Numbered from the stretch's first letter, positions 21,101 to 30,913 are shown. The stretch is 64,000 bases of DNA from Amyelois transitella (GCF_032362555.1 NC_083515.1:4375001-4439000), one strand, 5' to 3'. The notes: generated by a model from the letters alone, not told the origin. Program-made: numbers and translations.

Positions 21101-22974
21101 CACTGAATAAATTATACATTTTGCTAGCTCTCTGCATAACCATACACTAATCAGACAACAGAACATAATACAATAGGTAACTGAAGTAACAATTGCTTTT
21201 CGAAAAAAAAGAACACTTCTATTTTCGAACAGCAATGTTTCTTCTATAGTGACTATCTATATTTAGACTTTATTAGATAAGTTTTAGTTTCCAGCGATCG
21301 ATGAACGTCGGCCCCGTTAGAAGATCCAAGGTACAGAAAGTTGGGCAGTTACGCGTGTCTGGACGTAGTAAACTAAGTGGTCACTAGCATAGCTAGGCAC
21401 ACAATTGTTACATATCTAACAGGCTAACTGATGCTCATACGGTACGATTATAATTCTGGGCGAGTGAAACATTGAGAGAAATTCTGCACATTCAGGCAAC
21501 TAGATGTGAAAACCCCTGCACAGGTCAACGGAGGAGTAGCTCTTCTGTTCATTCCTTATTTTATGATGCCAGCGTTTACCGCAAATTTTTTATTACCAAC
21601 TCGGTGTCAGCGCCTTGTGACGTCAGGCCGATAATTTATCGCTTGCGTGGTGTGGTGTATGCAATTTTTATACCGATCAGCTCGCTTATGAAATATGTAT
21701 CTTTAGGTTTATTAATATGTATTTGAGATATTAAAATCAGTGAAAACTATGTTAAAGTATGTAGGTCAGTACTTACATAATGGACTGAATGTATCATATT
21801 GTAGTAATTTAGTTAATTCGCCCAGTTTTGGAATCGAGTTAGTTATCCATAATGAACCTGGAAATAATAAAAAAATATTATACCGTGATAATTTTACTGT
21901 TATTTTTCTTTGCTTTGAAATGTACGAATTACATGAGTTCCAAAATGCCATTTTGTTTTTATCACGGCCTACGATTTCAGTTTATGAAGACAGTCGCCAG
22001 ATTTTTTGTACATCTTGATAGGTATGTTTCCTATGAAATACTCCCTCAGGTATATATCATAGGGCACATAAAAACTGTCATTGCCTCTGTACACATACAA
22101 ACTTTATTTGAAGTCAGTAAATATAAAACGCGCAACAAAAATATGCAAATGCACCGAAATTTAAATCTAAGGCTGCAGTATAATCCAATTCAACAAATTA
22201 AAAAACCACACACCCAACATAAACACGGTAATTAACAAAAACGTGCACATTATGACTGCAGTTTTTCCGCATCTTTTGTGTTTTCTCCTTTGTCCGACTC
22301 TCTTCGTCCTTTTGCAAGCGCAATTTCGTTCCCTATCTTCGTAGAGAAACTGCCAGATGTTTTCCCGTAACGGATACGATGACTGGACTTCCCATGGAGA
22401 CGTGGCTTTTCGCGATTTTCTTTGCACACTAACTTTCCCTGTTAAAAATGAAATTATTTTATTTAAAAATCTTTACAGTATTTGCGAAGTCAATGAACCA
22501 TTTATGTACTTGTTTGGTACTTAGGATTCTTACTTTAGGCTAGCTACGGGCTGGCAATATGTTTATATCTGAACCTTAATCCATCTTAAGGTATCCTTAT
22601 TCTTTTACCTCTAAGGGTTCTCACGTTTTTACCCCGTAAGAGATACTATAGTAGGTATGTATGTATTTTATGTAATCTATCATACTGCTCTGGTAGAGAA
22701 ACAAAACATAGTGAATGCCTGCTGCTTATCTTTTTCCGCAGATTAAAAATCAATAAAGGTAGTCAAACTCAAAAGTAATTATACCTCGCATAATTTTGAA
22801 GACATAAGTTTTATATTGGAATTTTTAGGCGATGGGCTGTAACCAGCTAAACTCGACCTGCTGATATTTTCTATTACTTCTATTGTTTAAGGGTTAAAGA
22901 CGTAATATATGTATGTACGTATGTATGAGTATATTTGTACACACGGCTCAGCACATACCTGGGCCATCTCCCAT
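15170..22974 (-). CDS. SUN-domain nuclear-envelope protein (SPAG4/SUN3-5-like size), 302 aa, seven exons
   Basis: SUN proteins span the inner nuclear membrane and bind KASH partners in the perinuclear space to form LINC complexes. Exons in transcript order: 22974-22959, 22438-22214, 21102-21009, 19621-19566, 17156-16976, 16300-16183, 15388-15170. All are GT-AG and all phases agree (909 nt). Residues 1-64 are basic and nucleoplasmic (KRTKRVGQRRKHKR at 48-61). One membrane helix lies at about 65-83 (AVIMCTFLLITVFML). A short helical linker at about 84-130 leads into the SUN domain at about 131-291: GIVPLW, ADCWPFSGSQGEV, SIEHVRPDAAKSAPRHFVIY and NPKYTCLYRFHVHG. C187 and C282 match the pair that forms the cation-loop disulfide in human SUN2. 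The position of the SUN2 KASH-bonding cysteine falls in TIGRNTIEW and has no Cys. The short length suits the SPAG4/SUN3/SUN5 type, which is often testis-biased; that is inference. Confidence 0.92.
17923..18114 (+). CDS. Possible signal-peptide ORF antisense in a SUN-gene intron
   Basis: A 63-codon ATG frame beginning MLTRKLLAWLLTLTSAMTVF resembles a secretory signal followed by ASQGCNLCKYW. A strong donor GTAAGT sits inside it at 18059, so it could be a first exon ending at 18058. No partner exon or family match was found. Chance is quite possible. Confidence 0.2.
   Translation: MLTRKLLAWLLTLTSAMTVFSNASQGCNLCKYWNIARTTSILIYSRKYFLFPFQAALWLAKIY
18172..18212 (+). repeat. Second copy of the AATTTGTCC/ATTT-tail repeat
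   Basis: caatctgtgtaatttgtcc followed by TATTTATTTATTTATTT, as near 2.6 and 55.7 kb. Only this tail is recognisable. Confidence 0.5.
18540..18615 (+). mobile_element. Head fragment of the TATG-tailed retroposon
   Basis: Diverged match to aaaaagaataggaccactcc...ggcgact. Short and degraded; in a SUN-gene intron. Confidence 0.45.
19147..19300 (-). mobile_element. Partial TATG-tailed retroposon
   Basis: Tail (catacata) followed by gtgacgtctacatcccttgcgggg and gcgacaggttgc on the plus strand. The head half is missing. In a SUN-gene intron. Confidence 0.7.
19948..20204 (+). mobile_element. Lepidopteran-type Helitron, non-autonomous, 257 bp
   Basis: Starts TCTATACTAATATTATAAGG after an A and ends gcgggcacagCTAG before a T. 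The GC-rich cggacgaagtcgcggg segment just inside the 3' end can form the short hairpin typical of Helitrons. The start and end match the widespread lepidopteran short Helitron type. Confidence 0.85.
20470..20645 (+). mobile_element. Fragment of a LINE/Helitron-type 3' region
   Basis: Contains ctagcgtttgcccg and gtcatgaaagcgtaacagacaga, strings typical of repeated lepidopteran LINE 3' regions. No reading frame. Family only loosely assigned. Confidence 0.4.
22570..22930 (+). mobile_element. Two diverged retroposon fragments
   Basis: Short matches to the TATG-tailed family: a tail-like segment around 22600-22680, and ttttaggcgatgggct... with a terminal tatgtatgtacgtatg around 22825-22928. Each is incomplete. 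They lie in the first intron of the SUN gene, between its 16-nt first coding exon and exon 2. Confidence 0.4.
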
Positions 22975-24536
22975 ACACCAATCAAGGCGTACATACTGTA
23001 ATCATTTTTATAAGTAAAGCAATAGATTTCAATTCTCTTTACCTAATATGGAAATAAATATAATAACTTTTTATGAGCTTCTTTTTAATATTAAAATGAT
23101 TTACAGATATTTAGGTTAATTTTGAATTCTCAGAACAGAATTATATCTAGAGCGCGCTAAAGCCGCAATCTGATCTGATTTCACAGACAATTATAACCAT
23201 ATTTTAATTGTTGCTCTAAAAATAATTGGATTCTAATCGATTTCCCGTAGTGTTCATGCTTTAAATCGTGTTTTTGTTAAATATTAGTAATGATTTGTAC
23301 CTTGTATCCTCAATTTATTTATCTTTTTGTTTTAAAGTACTTATATTTAATCTATATAAATGAATAATGTAAATATGAAAAATCTAATAATGAATGTTGG
23401 AAAGAGGTAAAGTAGGTATGGTTTGTTACTAAATTTGATTTTTGGTAAGGGCTAATCTTCTAAAATAAAGAAACGGCTAGTGAAAGATCAAGAAATTTCT
23501 ATTCACCGTTAAAAAGTTACATTACCTACGGGTGTTATAGGCCGATTTATATGTACCACAGGTAGAGCCATGACGGGCCTCTAGAAATTTAAAGTCTCAT
23601 GAATATGGCTTACCCATATCAGTTAGGGTAGGATCATTAAAAGAAACCTTAGTTTGCAAGAACATATGCTAACGGAACGATTTCTCTATAGCTTAATTAG
23701 AAAAGATTCGTATTTTTGTTTGTTACCAGTAAAAAAATTCTTGAAAAAGCCAACGTTGTTCTAAGATAAAAAAGCTACTGGACCGATTCTGATGATATTT
23801 GGTACAGACAAAGCCTTCAGGAGTAACCTTGGCTACTATATTGCTGGCAATTCCCACAGGTGTGAAGCCAATGCCAACGCTAGTATGATAGAGATCGTTC
23901 AGTCAGTAGTAAATTTAATACACTTTCTTATCTAAATAGGTAGCTTGAGTTACTCGTTAGATATTTAAGCGAACACGTAATTATTCACAGCTTGCAGGTG
24001 GCAACACGCTCCGATTGCAGCCTGTTTGTTTATTCGGTTACTGGGCCAAACAAATTATGAACCGTGTAGAATTTTCATGAGTTGCACTGGGAAATCTACG
24101 AAAAGTTTCCAATCATTGAAACATTTGAACATATTATATACATTTTTTATTGAATACTTCAAGTAAAAGCTAAACTAACTCCGTTAAGGTTTAAACTAGA
24201 AAAACATATCACAGTCATTGATTCGACGAGGCATTATTTTCATCACGTATACCAAGAGTTGGAAATATGATACTTATTGGCTGTTTTACTTTGGAGTCCG
24301 GATATTTTGATTTCCGTTAATTTTTCCTCCAATTTGATCTTACTTTAGTATCATAGGAAGTTATTTATATTATATCCTTAAAATTGTTTAACTAGGTATT
24401 TACTTAGACTACCTGGCCATTATCGATCCAGACTATCCATTTAGCTCGGTCTTCAATCTTGCCATTACAAATTTAGGTGAAACTAGATTGCTGTTGGGAG
24501 TGTACCTACCTACATTTTCAGTTTTGGTCATGTTTT

Positions 24537-24610
24537 CTAATTTTGAAATGTTCTGATTTTACAGACAAGCTAACTAATTTTGAAATGTTCTGATTTTACA
24601 AACAAGCTTA
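24537..24610. repeat. Tandem duplication of a 37-bp unit
   Basis: Units 24537-24573 and 24574-24610 differ at two positions and abut exactly. Unit begins ctaattttgaaatgttctg. Confidence 0.95.
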
Positions 24611-25373
24611 CTAGGTCACTGGTCGCCGCAGAGCGCTGACCGTGCGAATGTTACCCGTCACCATCACCACTTTTTGCACAATTTACTGTTGTGTTGGTAA
24701 TATTGCATAACTTTGTGGTAAACCATATTGCTTACTATTTGTAACAGTTTGAGAAGTAGGTATATGTTTTCTTTTATGTAACATCTTTTTTATACAAGAA
24801 AGTTATTGTATGATTGTCCGTGTGGTTTCTTTCGGCACAATAAAACCAGTCCTTATTTATTCATGGCAGTTGTAAAAGACAACTATTTAAATAAAATAAA
24901 AATAAATTATATCGTAGACTTGGTTCTAATGAGGTCTATTGAAGCAGTTGGACGAGAATCGGTCTGTGTAACGTTGTCAAATAACCAAAGAACCTCTTAG
25001 GAATACGCTAAGATAATGAATTAAAAATAAAGATAAACAATCCCAAATATTATAAAGTCACATAAGTACTGTTACATAAGTTTATATTTCACTAGCGGTC
25101 CACGACGGCTTAGCCCATGGTGCATAACATCAGCATTTATTGTATATTTTTTACGTGTTAAAAAATTACTTGATTAAACAGAACCTTCGAAGATTAGCCC
25201 TTGCAAACAAGTTGTGAAATTGATCTTATTTACATAAAAAATCATTTAAATATAGTAAAATCTATCTAGGGATGCGAAGGACTAAGAACTTACATAAGCT
25301 TGATATATTGAGACATCTTCAAATTCATTCTTTCTAGAAAGTATATTTTACAATAACGCATATCCATTTAAAA

Positions 25374-25466
25374 TTCTTCCTTCTTCCCGAAGGGGCAGAG
25401 ACTACATCTTTTCTGCATACTTCTTTGCTTCATCCACATTCATCAATCTTTTCATGCAGGCTCGCC
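25374..25466 (-). mobile_element. RTE-like LINE 3' fragment
   Basis: The plus strand shows ttcccgaaggggcagagact and cttcatccacattcat, the reverse complement of the repeat at 4829-5003. Degraded. Confidence 0.5.
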
Positions 25467-25729
25467 GGCTTAGAATACTTTCGAGGGTCACTTATCATTC
25501 ATAGATTATTATTAAATAAATTGTATAAAATCGTACCTGATGAACACCATGGAGGAATTATATTTTTACATGATATATCACTACTGCTTAGGCTTTCACT
25601 TGCTTTTTTATACGCACTTCTTGTCACAATAACCATTATTTTAAACAATCTTAATGTCAATATTATCTATATAATAACACAAAACCAACTCGATTATGTA
25701 TTTTTTTAATTTTGAGTATAGTTTTTAAA

Positions 25730-25787
25730 TATGGCGCGAAACAAAACCTTCGACATGAGAATTGTCGAAGGTTTGTTTCGCGCCATA
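25730..25787. repeat. GC-richer hairpin: 25/24-bp arms, 7-nt loop
   Basis: Arms 25731-25755 and 25763-25786 are complementary apart from one unpaired A. Each outer end carries TTTCGCGCC or its complement, a match to the E2F consensus. Surroundings are strongly AT-rich, so the block stands out. No flanking repeat identifies it as a known transposon end. Confidence 0.85.
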
Positions 25788-26098
25788 ATTTCAAAATATA
25801 TATTTTTTTAATATTTTATAAACATTTGCGGCAATGAAGTAAAAAAAAATGCACACATACAGCCTTGTCTTTGATAATATCTTTGTTTAAAAAGCGATAA
25901 TGTAATCGAAAAAAGCGCATTAGAATAATTATTCGCATTTTCTGTCTTACATTTTAATCTTCATATTTTTCAAATAATTTAGTTAAACATTACAGACTGA
26001 CAGCCTTGAAGAAACGTAGCTAAATTAAAATATTCAGATGTGTTGAGCTATGAAGGTATGATACGGTTGAATAAAAAAAACATGATGTCATTTAACAT

Positions 26099-26340
26099 AC
26101 ATACATATGGTCACGTCTATATCCCTTGCGGGGTAGACAGAGCCAACAGTCTTTAAAAGACTGAATGGCCACGTTCAGCTATTTGGTAACAGGTTGCTAG
26201 CACATTGCCTAAAAAAGAATCCCAAGTTTGTAAGCCTATCCCTTAGTCGCCTTTTACGACATCCATGGGAAAGAGATGGAGTGGTCCTATTCTTTTTTGC
26301 ATTGGTGCCGGGAACCACACGGCACCAATACAAATAGGAA
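26099..26340 (-). mobile_element. Retroposon copy with 13-bp target-site duplication
   Basis: TGTCATTTAACAT occurs at 26086-26098 and again at 26341-26353, bracketing a (catacata)-tailed copy that ends ...gggaaccacacggc. An internal stretch of about 30 bp (cttaatggtagaattgag region) present in the 31.8-kb copy is deleted. Confidence 0.9.
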
Positions 26341-26717
26341 TGTCATTTAACATGATTCTTATTTTAAAGTGGATAGGTTTTTAACCTTCTAAAAAAGGAT
26401 TCAACAATTCGACCGACTGTTGTTTTGTTATATCTTTGTTTCGCAGTGATTGATAATGAGTAATTGTTATTTTTGGGAGTATGGAGGTATCGAGTGAACT
26501 TACAAGTGGTAACATTTGCTATGATTTCTTAAAAATATAATTTCTCAAGATTAATTTTTAATTTTCCTGGCAATTTAATTATTTCGTGTTACTCTCATTC
26601 AAATTCGATCTAGAAATTAGTGTCGTGACATGACCCTGGTACCGTTATCCGAGTTGACAGAGCTAATTATTTATTCCTGCTTTTTGTATCATGAAATTAA
26701 AATGTCATGGATAAAGT

Positions 26718-26751
26718 TATAAATGAAGTAAGTTAGGCGAGGCGGAACAGT
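26718..26751 (+). promoter_or_regulatory. TATA box and initiator of the 26.76-kb gene
   Basis: TATAAAT at 26718-26724 and ACAGT at 26747-26751, an arthropod-type initiator about 30 bp downstream. Transcription would start near 26749, leaving a leader of about 9 nt before the ATG. Confidence 0.6.
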
Positions 26752-26757
26752 GTAGCC

Positions 26758-27405
26758 ATGATCGTGACTCTTGCAGTTGTTTTATTTGTTTACTTTGCCG
26801 TGGTTCACGGGCAAGGAATGAGCACGGAGTCCCCGGCGCACGCACCGGCCTTGCCATTCCTGGACTTATTCACAGGAGCTTCAACCTACTACGGTGAACC
26901 GGTACGTAAAGTGTTCGAAAATGATTACCCGGTTTCGTGTGCCAAACCTGACACATTAACATCTTTTGCCAACATACTCGGCAGTGCAGCCAAGATTATG
27001 ATATCAGCAGCTGTTATCGTATTTTTGAAATTCCTAGTAGGAAAACTGATGCTGTTCCCGCTTGTTTTTGTATTAATTGGCAAAATTGGACTCAAAGCTT
27101 TTCTCCTTTGGCCGTGGATATCGAAAATGATGAAGTATTTCAAGAAAAAGAAGAAAAAACATTTTCATGGAAGAATGATGACGGGGTGTGTAGAAAGAAT
27201 AGCATGTGTAATTGCAAGATCTTCATCAGCGTGGACTAGTAACCTAGGAGCTGCTGCTACTTTTACTTTAATAGACGACATAGATGAAAATAGTGCACTA
27301 GCCAAAAATATGTTAAGGCTTTTCGCAGGCGAACATGTTGCAGAATGTCTCTCCTTCAATTGTAATGCTGACAGCACAAATAATAACAAAACTTGGAATA
27401 TGTAG
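26758..27405 (+). CDS. Secreted or membrane protein of unknown function, 215 aa, intronless
   Basis: Not recognised. The start ATG at 26758 gives a clear signal peptide (MIVTLAVVLFVYFAVVHG, cut near 18/19). Residues 73-121 are a long hydrophobic stretch interrupted by single lysines (FLVGKL, VLIGKIGLKAFLLWPW), then a run of six lysines before HFHG at 129-138. The C-terminal half is more polar and holds Cys at 144, 150, 197 and 202; another Cys is at 61. The order signal peptide, Cys, hydrophobic K-spaced segment and basic patch recalls insect Osiris (DUF1676) proteins, but I do not see their usual motifs, so that link is weak. It is followed by poly(A) signal AATAAA at 27584-27589 and, 360 bp after the stop, by a second intronless secretory gene on the same strand. 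Confidence 0.8.
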   Translation: MIVTLAVVLFVYFAVVHGQGMSTESPAHAPALPFLDLFTGASTYYGEPVRKVFENDYPVSCAKPDTLTSFANILGSAAKIMISAAVIVFLKFLVGKLMLFPLVFVLIGKIGLKAFLLWPWISKMMKYFKKKKKKHFHGRMMTGCVERIACVIARSSSAWTSNLGAAATFTLIDDIDENSALAKNMLRLFAGEHVAECLSFNCNADSTNNNKTWNM

Positions 27406-27583
27406 GACACACATCGAAGTGTTATTTTGATGATTCAAATTCACCATAGAAGTAAAATGTCCAGAAGTAAAATCAGCATCACATAAAAAAAAATGTGGCG
27501 CCATTTTAAATGATGTTAATTCACATGTAACCAGACTTTTATAAATAGTAATTATACGGATCAAAAAGAAAATACGATACGAC

Positions 27584-27589
27584 AATAAA
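27584..27589 (+). terminator. Poly(A) signal of the 215-aa gene
   Basis: AATAAA 179 bp after the stop codon and upstream of the next gene's promoter. Confidence 0.55.
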
Positions 27590-27716
27590 AATAACGGATA
27601 TCAGAAATTTAAAAACAAATAACACACCTTCTGTACTTTATGCACAGTTATAATTCTATGCTACAGAATTGCGCCTTATTGTAAAAGGCAGTCAGCATTT
27701 TATTTTATTGCTTCGA

Positions 27717-27750
27717 TATATGAAATAAATCGTTGGTGATTTTTTCAGTA
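27717..27750 (+). promoter_or_regulatory. TATA-like box and initiator of the 27.77-kb gene
   Basis: TATATGA at 27717 and TCAGTA at 27745-27750 with A(+1) at 27747, about 30 bp apart. TCAGT is the arthropod initiator consensus. The leader would be about 19 nt. Confidence 0.6.
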
Positions 27751-27765
27751 CAGATTTTATTCATC

Positions 27766-28683
27766 ATGGAAACATACGTTTTGTTCACATTTGTTGTTTT
27801 GGTGTGGCAATGGAATTCTTGCTTTGGCCAATTTTTGTTCAATCCCAGTTTTCAAATGCAAAATCCATCTGCAGATTTTCGACAACTGAGACCGTTTTCT
27901 GGTAGTCAACAGTTTCGGTCACCAAATAGAAATCTCATTGGTGCTTCCCAGTCTCCATTGTTGCATACGACGCCAGGAGAACCAAAATTAGCTCCACCAA
28001 ACAGTGAAACAAAACAAAATGGGGAAACTGCAATCTCAGAGATAATGAGAGCCTTTAGTGATATATCAGAAGAAAAAGATGAAGTTTCAGAAGAACGATC
28101 TTCAAGAGATTATGGTTATCCCGCTTATGGACCACCACAACAGTACGGTTATGCCCAACGACCGAGCTACGGACCACCTCCTTCGTACGTGCCACCTCCA
28201 CCTTCGTATCAACACGGATCATATGCACCTCCGCCTTCATATCATCACGAATCATATGCGCCTCCGCCTTCGTATCATCACGAGTCATATGCACCTCAAA
28301 CGCCAGCGCACCATCATTCAGCATCAAAGATTTCATTACTGAAGCCAGCTCTGGATCTAGTAAAACCTGTGACAACGAAGGTAGCCAGCAAAGTCAGTGG
28401 TTTAATTGGTTTAGTGCTCGCCTTACTTACCGGATCATCGGCTGATGATTTAGAGCTGAAAGGGTTCAAAGACATCGTTATAAATGGAATTGTGAGGCCC
28501 CTCATGTTAGCTAAAGGAGGCTTAAAGTCATTGATTAGCAAGTTAGCAATTCCAACGATATCTCTGTTATTAATAAATCTAGAAGTATTGATCACAATAT
28601 GGTGGCTTTGGGAAGATTGTCCGGAGCCAGTTCATGCTCCAGCTTATCAAAAACCTACTTATAACTATAATAATAATTATTAA
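27766..28683 (+). CDS. Tyr/Pro/His-repeat secreted protein, 305 aa, intronless
   Basis: Not recognised as a named family. The ATG at 27766 gives a signal peptide (METYVLFTFVVLVWQWNSCFG, cut about 21/22); an upstream in-frame TTG extension lies across the initiator and is not used. Residues 22-110 are Gln/Asn/Ser/Pro-rich. After an acidic stretch and RSSR (a possible furin-type site) at about 111-114, residues 115-185 form a low-complexity block of YGPP, PPPSY and tandem SYAPPPSYHHE units, as in some cuticular or eggshell structural proteins. The last third is hydrophobic: about 208-223 (LIGLVLALLTG) and about 260-282 (LAIPTISLLLINLEVL...WWLW), then a Tyr/Asn-rich tail YNYNNNY. It could be an extracellular-matrix or cuticle protein with a membrane or lipid-facing segment; that is inference. 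It is tandem with the 215-aa gene. AATAAA at 28813-28818 is the likely poly(A) signal. Confidence 0.85.
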   Translation: METYVLFTFVVLVWQWNSCFGQFLFNPSFQMQNPSADFRQLRPFSGSQQFRSPNRNLIGASQSPLLHTTPGEPKLAPPNSETKQNGETAISEIMRAFSDISEEKDEVSEERSSRDYGYPAYGPPQQYGYAQRPSYGPPPSYVPPPPSYQHGSYAPPPSYHHESYAPPPSYHHESYAPQTPAHHHSASKISLLKPALDLVKPVTTKVASKVSGLIGLVLALLTGSSADDLELKGFKDIVINGIVRPLMLAKGGLKSLISKLAIPTISLLLINLEVLITIWWLWEDCPEPVHAPAYQKPTYNYNNNY

Positions 28684-28812
28684 TCAGTACTTCAGTTGCC
28701 AGTACATAATTACCCAGTTTCAATTAAGTACGTCTAGTAAGTATAAGAAATTTGTAAAAATATTTTAAGACTGAATACCATGTGACATTGTGTATTTTAA
28801 TGATTTATAATA

Positions 28813-28818
28813 AATAAA
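28813..28818 (+). terminator. Poly(A) signal of the 305-aa gene
   Basis: ATAATAAATAAAAT, canonical AATAAA 130 bp after the stop. Confidence 0.6.
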
Positions 28819-29189
28819 ATATATGATTATGATTTTGTTTTATTGATGTTACCTTTTACTAACAAATTGTAAAAAATGTTCATAGCGAAAAGCAAAAAAA
28901 GTATTATAGCACGCTGTGTGTTCTAAATGCTTTCAAAAAACGATTATTTTGCAATATCATTCATTTCTTTCAATAAGCTTATGCCTAAGTGCCATATTTT
29001 TTTGATGTAATCGTTACAATTGCATATTTAGTCTTCACACATTTTTTAGTCTTAACCACCTTTGTCCTTTTTCTTACTCCGCACTAAGTATGTGTATATG
29101 TACCTTATATTTCATGGTGATTATTTTTGACGAACGTACGTTAAGACGGACAAACAATTTCCGCACAGATTGTCAAAGTCAATCAAGGG

Positions 29190-29362
29190 AAAGGCTAATA
29201 AACTTGGGATTCTTCTTTAAAGGGATGGGCTATCAACTTGTCACTATTTGAATCTCAGTTTCATCATTTAGCTAAACGTGGTCTTCAGACTTTTCAAGAA
29301 TTTTGGCTCTGAAATTAGTAAGGCCAATAAGGGATATGGACGTGATTACATGTATGTATAAT
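29190..29362 (+). mobile_element. Partial TATG-tailed retroposon
   Basis: Internal and tail parts of the family (gggatgggctatcaacttgtc, gggatatggacgtgatt, tatgtatg). The head is missing. Confidence 0.6.
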
Positions 29363-30067
29363 ATTAGTATGGTTACACACATAATAATAATGCCTACTTC
29401 CCGGAGGAGTACGCAAATTGTCCAACTTTCCAAAACCTTCCTTAGCATACTCCTTTTTTATATTTAAGTTAAAAAATACCTAATAATGGCTGCTTTCAAA
29501 ACTCAACCAGTAGGTACAAACTGCTACAAAGCAACCCTAACTAATGTGATTAGGTGACAGGTGTCCGTATTTGTCACCTCGTGCGTCCTATTCCCCATAA
29601 TTGGGTCAGTAAAGGACAGACAGTATGAATAGATCTCTTTACAAGAAAAAGGACACTTTTCAGTTTTCAGTAGGTATATAATTTTATTAATTGCTCCGTC
29701 ACCCGGCCTAGTGATTAGACAGCAAAGAAAAAACTTGGGTGTAAATGAATATAACACATTTAGAAATAAATACTCTTGTTTAATAACGACTAGACTTACG
29801 TCTGGGGATTTACTCACGTGGTATGGTTGATCCTTTTGTTACTACCAAAGTTCTAGTCTAGTCTTAAAGTTGATTTTAAACTTTTGCATTGCATTATACT
29901 ATTAATAAGGTACGTTACGTGAGCGTTTAATATAAGTATTATTTAAAAATCGTCTTAGTAATTTGTTTTTCGTTTCTAAGATTCAAATACTTACAACAAT
30001 ACAAATTTAATAGTTATCTTTATAATTTTCTTAGAAAGCAAAAGCTCAAAAATTGTTTAATAGCTTC

Positions 30068-30310
30068 CTATAATTCCCAAGGGAAAGGAGCTACTTCGAA
30101 ATGTGTTAAAATAATTGACTGAGAGATAATATTTGCAATCATCTCTTTATATCCTGAGAAAACAATCCAGGCTATAGAATATTTCAATACTTCCTCTATT
30201 TTAGCAACAAAAACATTCTCAGCGTTCCGGCGTCTTGTTCGTGGCCTACATAAATAGTCGTTCACCCGTAAAACGAGATTATAGCAAAATGAGAATGAAG
30301 ATATGTCCAA
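30068..30310 (-). CDS. Doubtful 80-codon ORF
   Basis: Open frame ending ...EVAPFPWEL with an amphipathic middle (FVAKIEEVLKYSIAWIVF). It contains internal TTCTCAG and AAATAG acceptor-like sites, so it could be a last exon. No homologue is recognised and no partner exon found. It may be chance or an old transposon remnant. Confidence 0.15.
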   Translation of the reverse strand: MDISSFSFCYNLVLRVNDYLCRPRTRRRNAENVFVAKIEEVLKYSIAWIVFSGYKEMIANIISQSIILTHFEVAPFPWEL

Positions 30311-30913
30311 AACTTACTAGTAGGTATTTTTTGATACCAAACCAGACGAGTTTAACAAAAGTCTTTCTTTAGTGGATACCTACATCATTAATTGTATGTA
30401 AATAGTGAAATACCTATTGCGTGCGCTGATAGACAAGGCAGGGATCATTTTATTAACCTGATTTTCTGAAGCAAGAACCCAAAAATACTCATTAATTGAA
30501 AGGATGATAGTATAAGATTTGTTTGAATTGAAGGAGTCAAATAAGGTGGGGTCATTAAATTGTAATCAGTTATATGATGACCGATAGTCTTAATGGTCCT
30601 AGTACGGTGTTATATTACAACATATCGTTAACTCTACTACTGCCATCGATATTCACGTTTGACGGAGGTATCTTTTCTGTAATTTCTTTATTAAGAGAAA
30701 GTATAAACTAATCACAATTACAACGCACGAGAATTATTTATCGGTCAGGTTAACCTGCATTTTTTTAAGAGTATTGTAAACTTTCTTAGCACAGGCGAAT
30801 TCTGTATGCCAAATTTCAATATTTCATATATGTACATGATATGATACAGTAAACTTAAGGTTTGTACTTTGTTTTCTAGTTAACTTAATATTTTAATTTT
30901 ATTTTCCCAAGAA

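Larger units (their letters stand above)
22995..26085. other. Intergenic; no gene recognised
   Basis: AT-rich. Holds a Helitron-like fragment (about 23705-23890, with a tttgtttgtta and gctactggaccgattctgatg core), a 37-bp tandem duplication, an RTE-like LINE tail and a notable hairpin at 25.73 kb. No exon could be supported. The SUN-gene promoter should lie at its left edge. Confidence 0.5.

Noticed and set aside
28055-28595. ORFs in other frames under the Tyr/Pro/His-repeat gene
   Set aside because: Shadows of the repetitive coding sequence; no signal peptide or start context.
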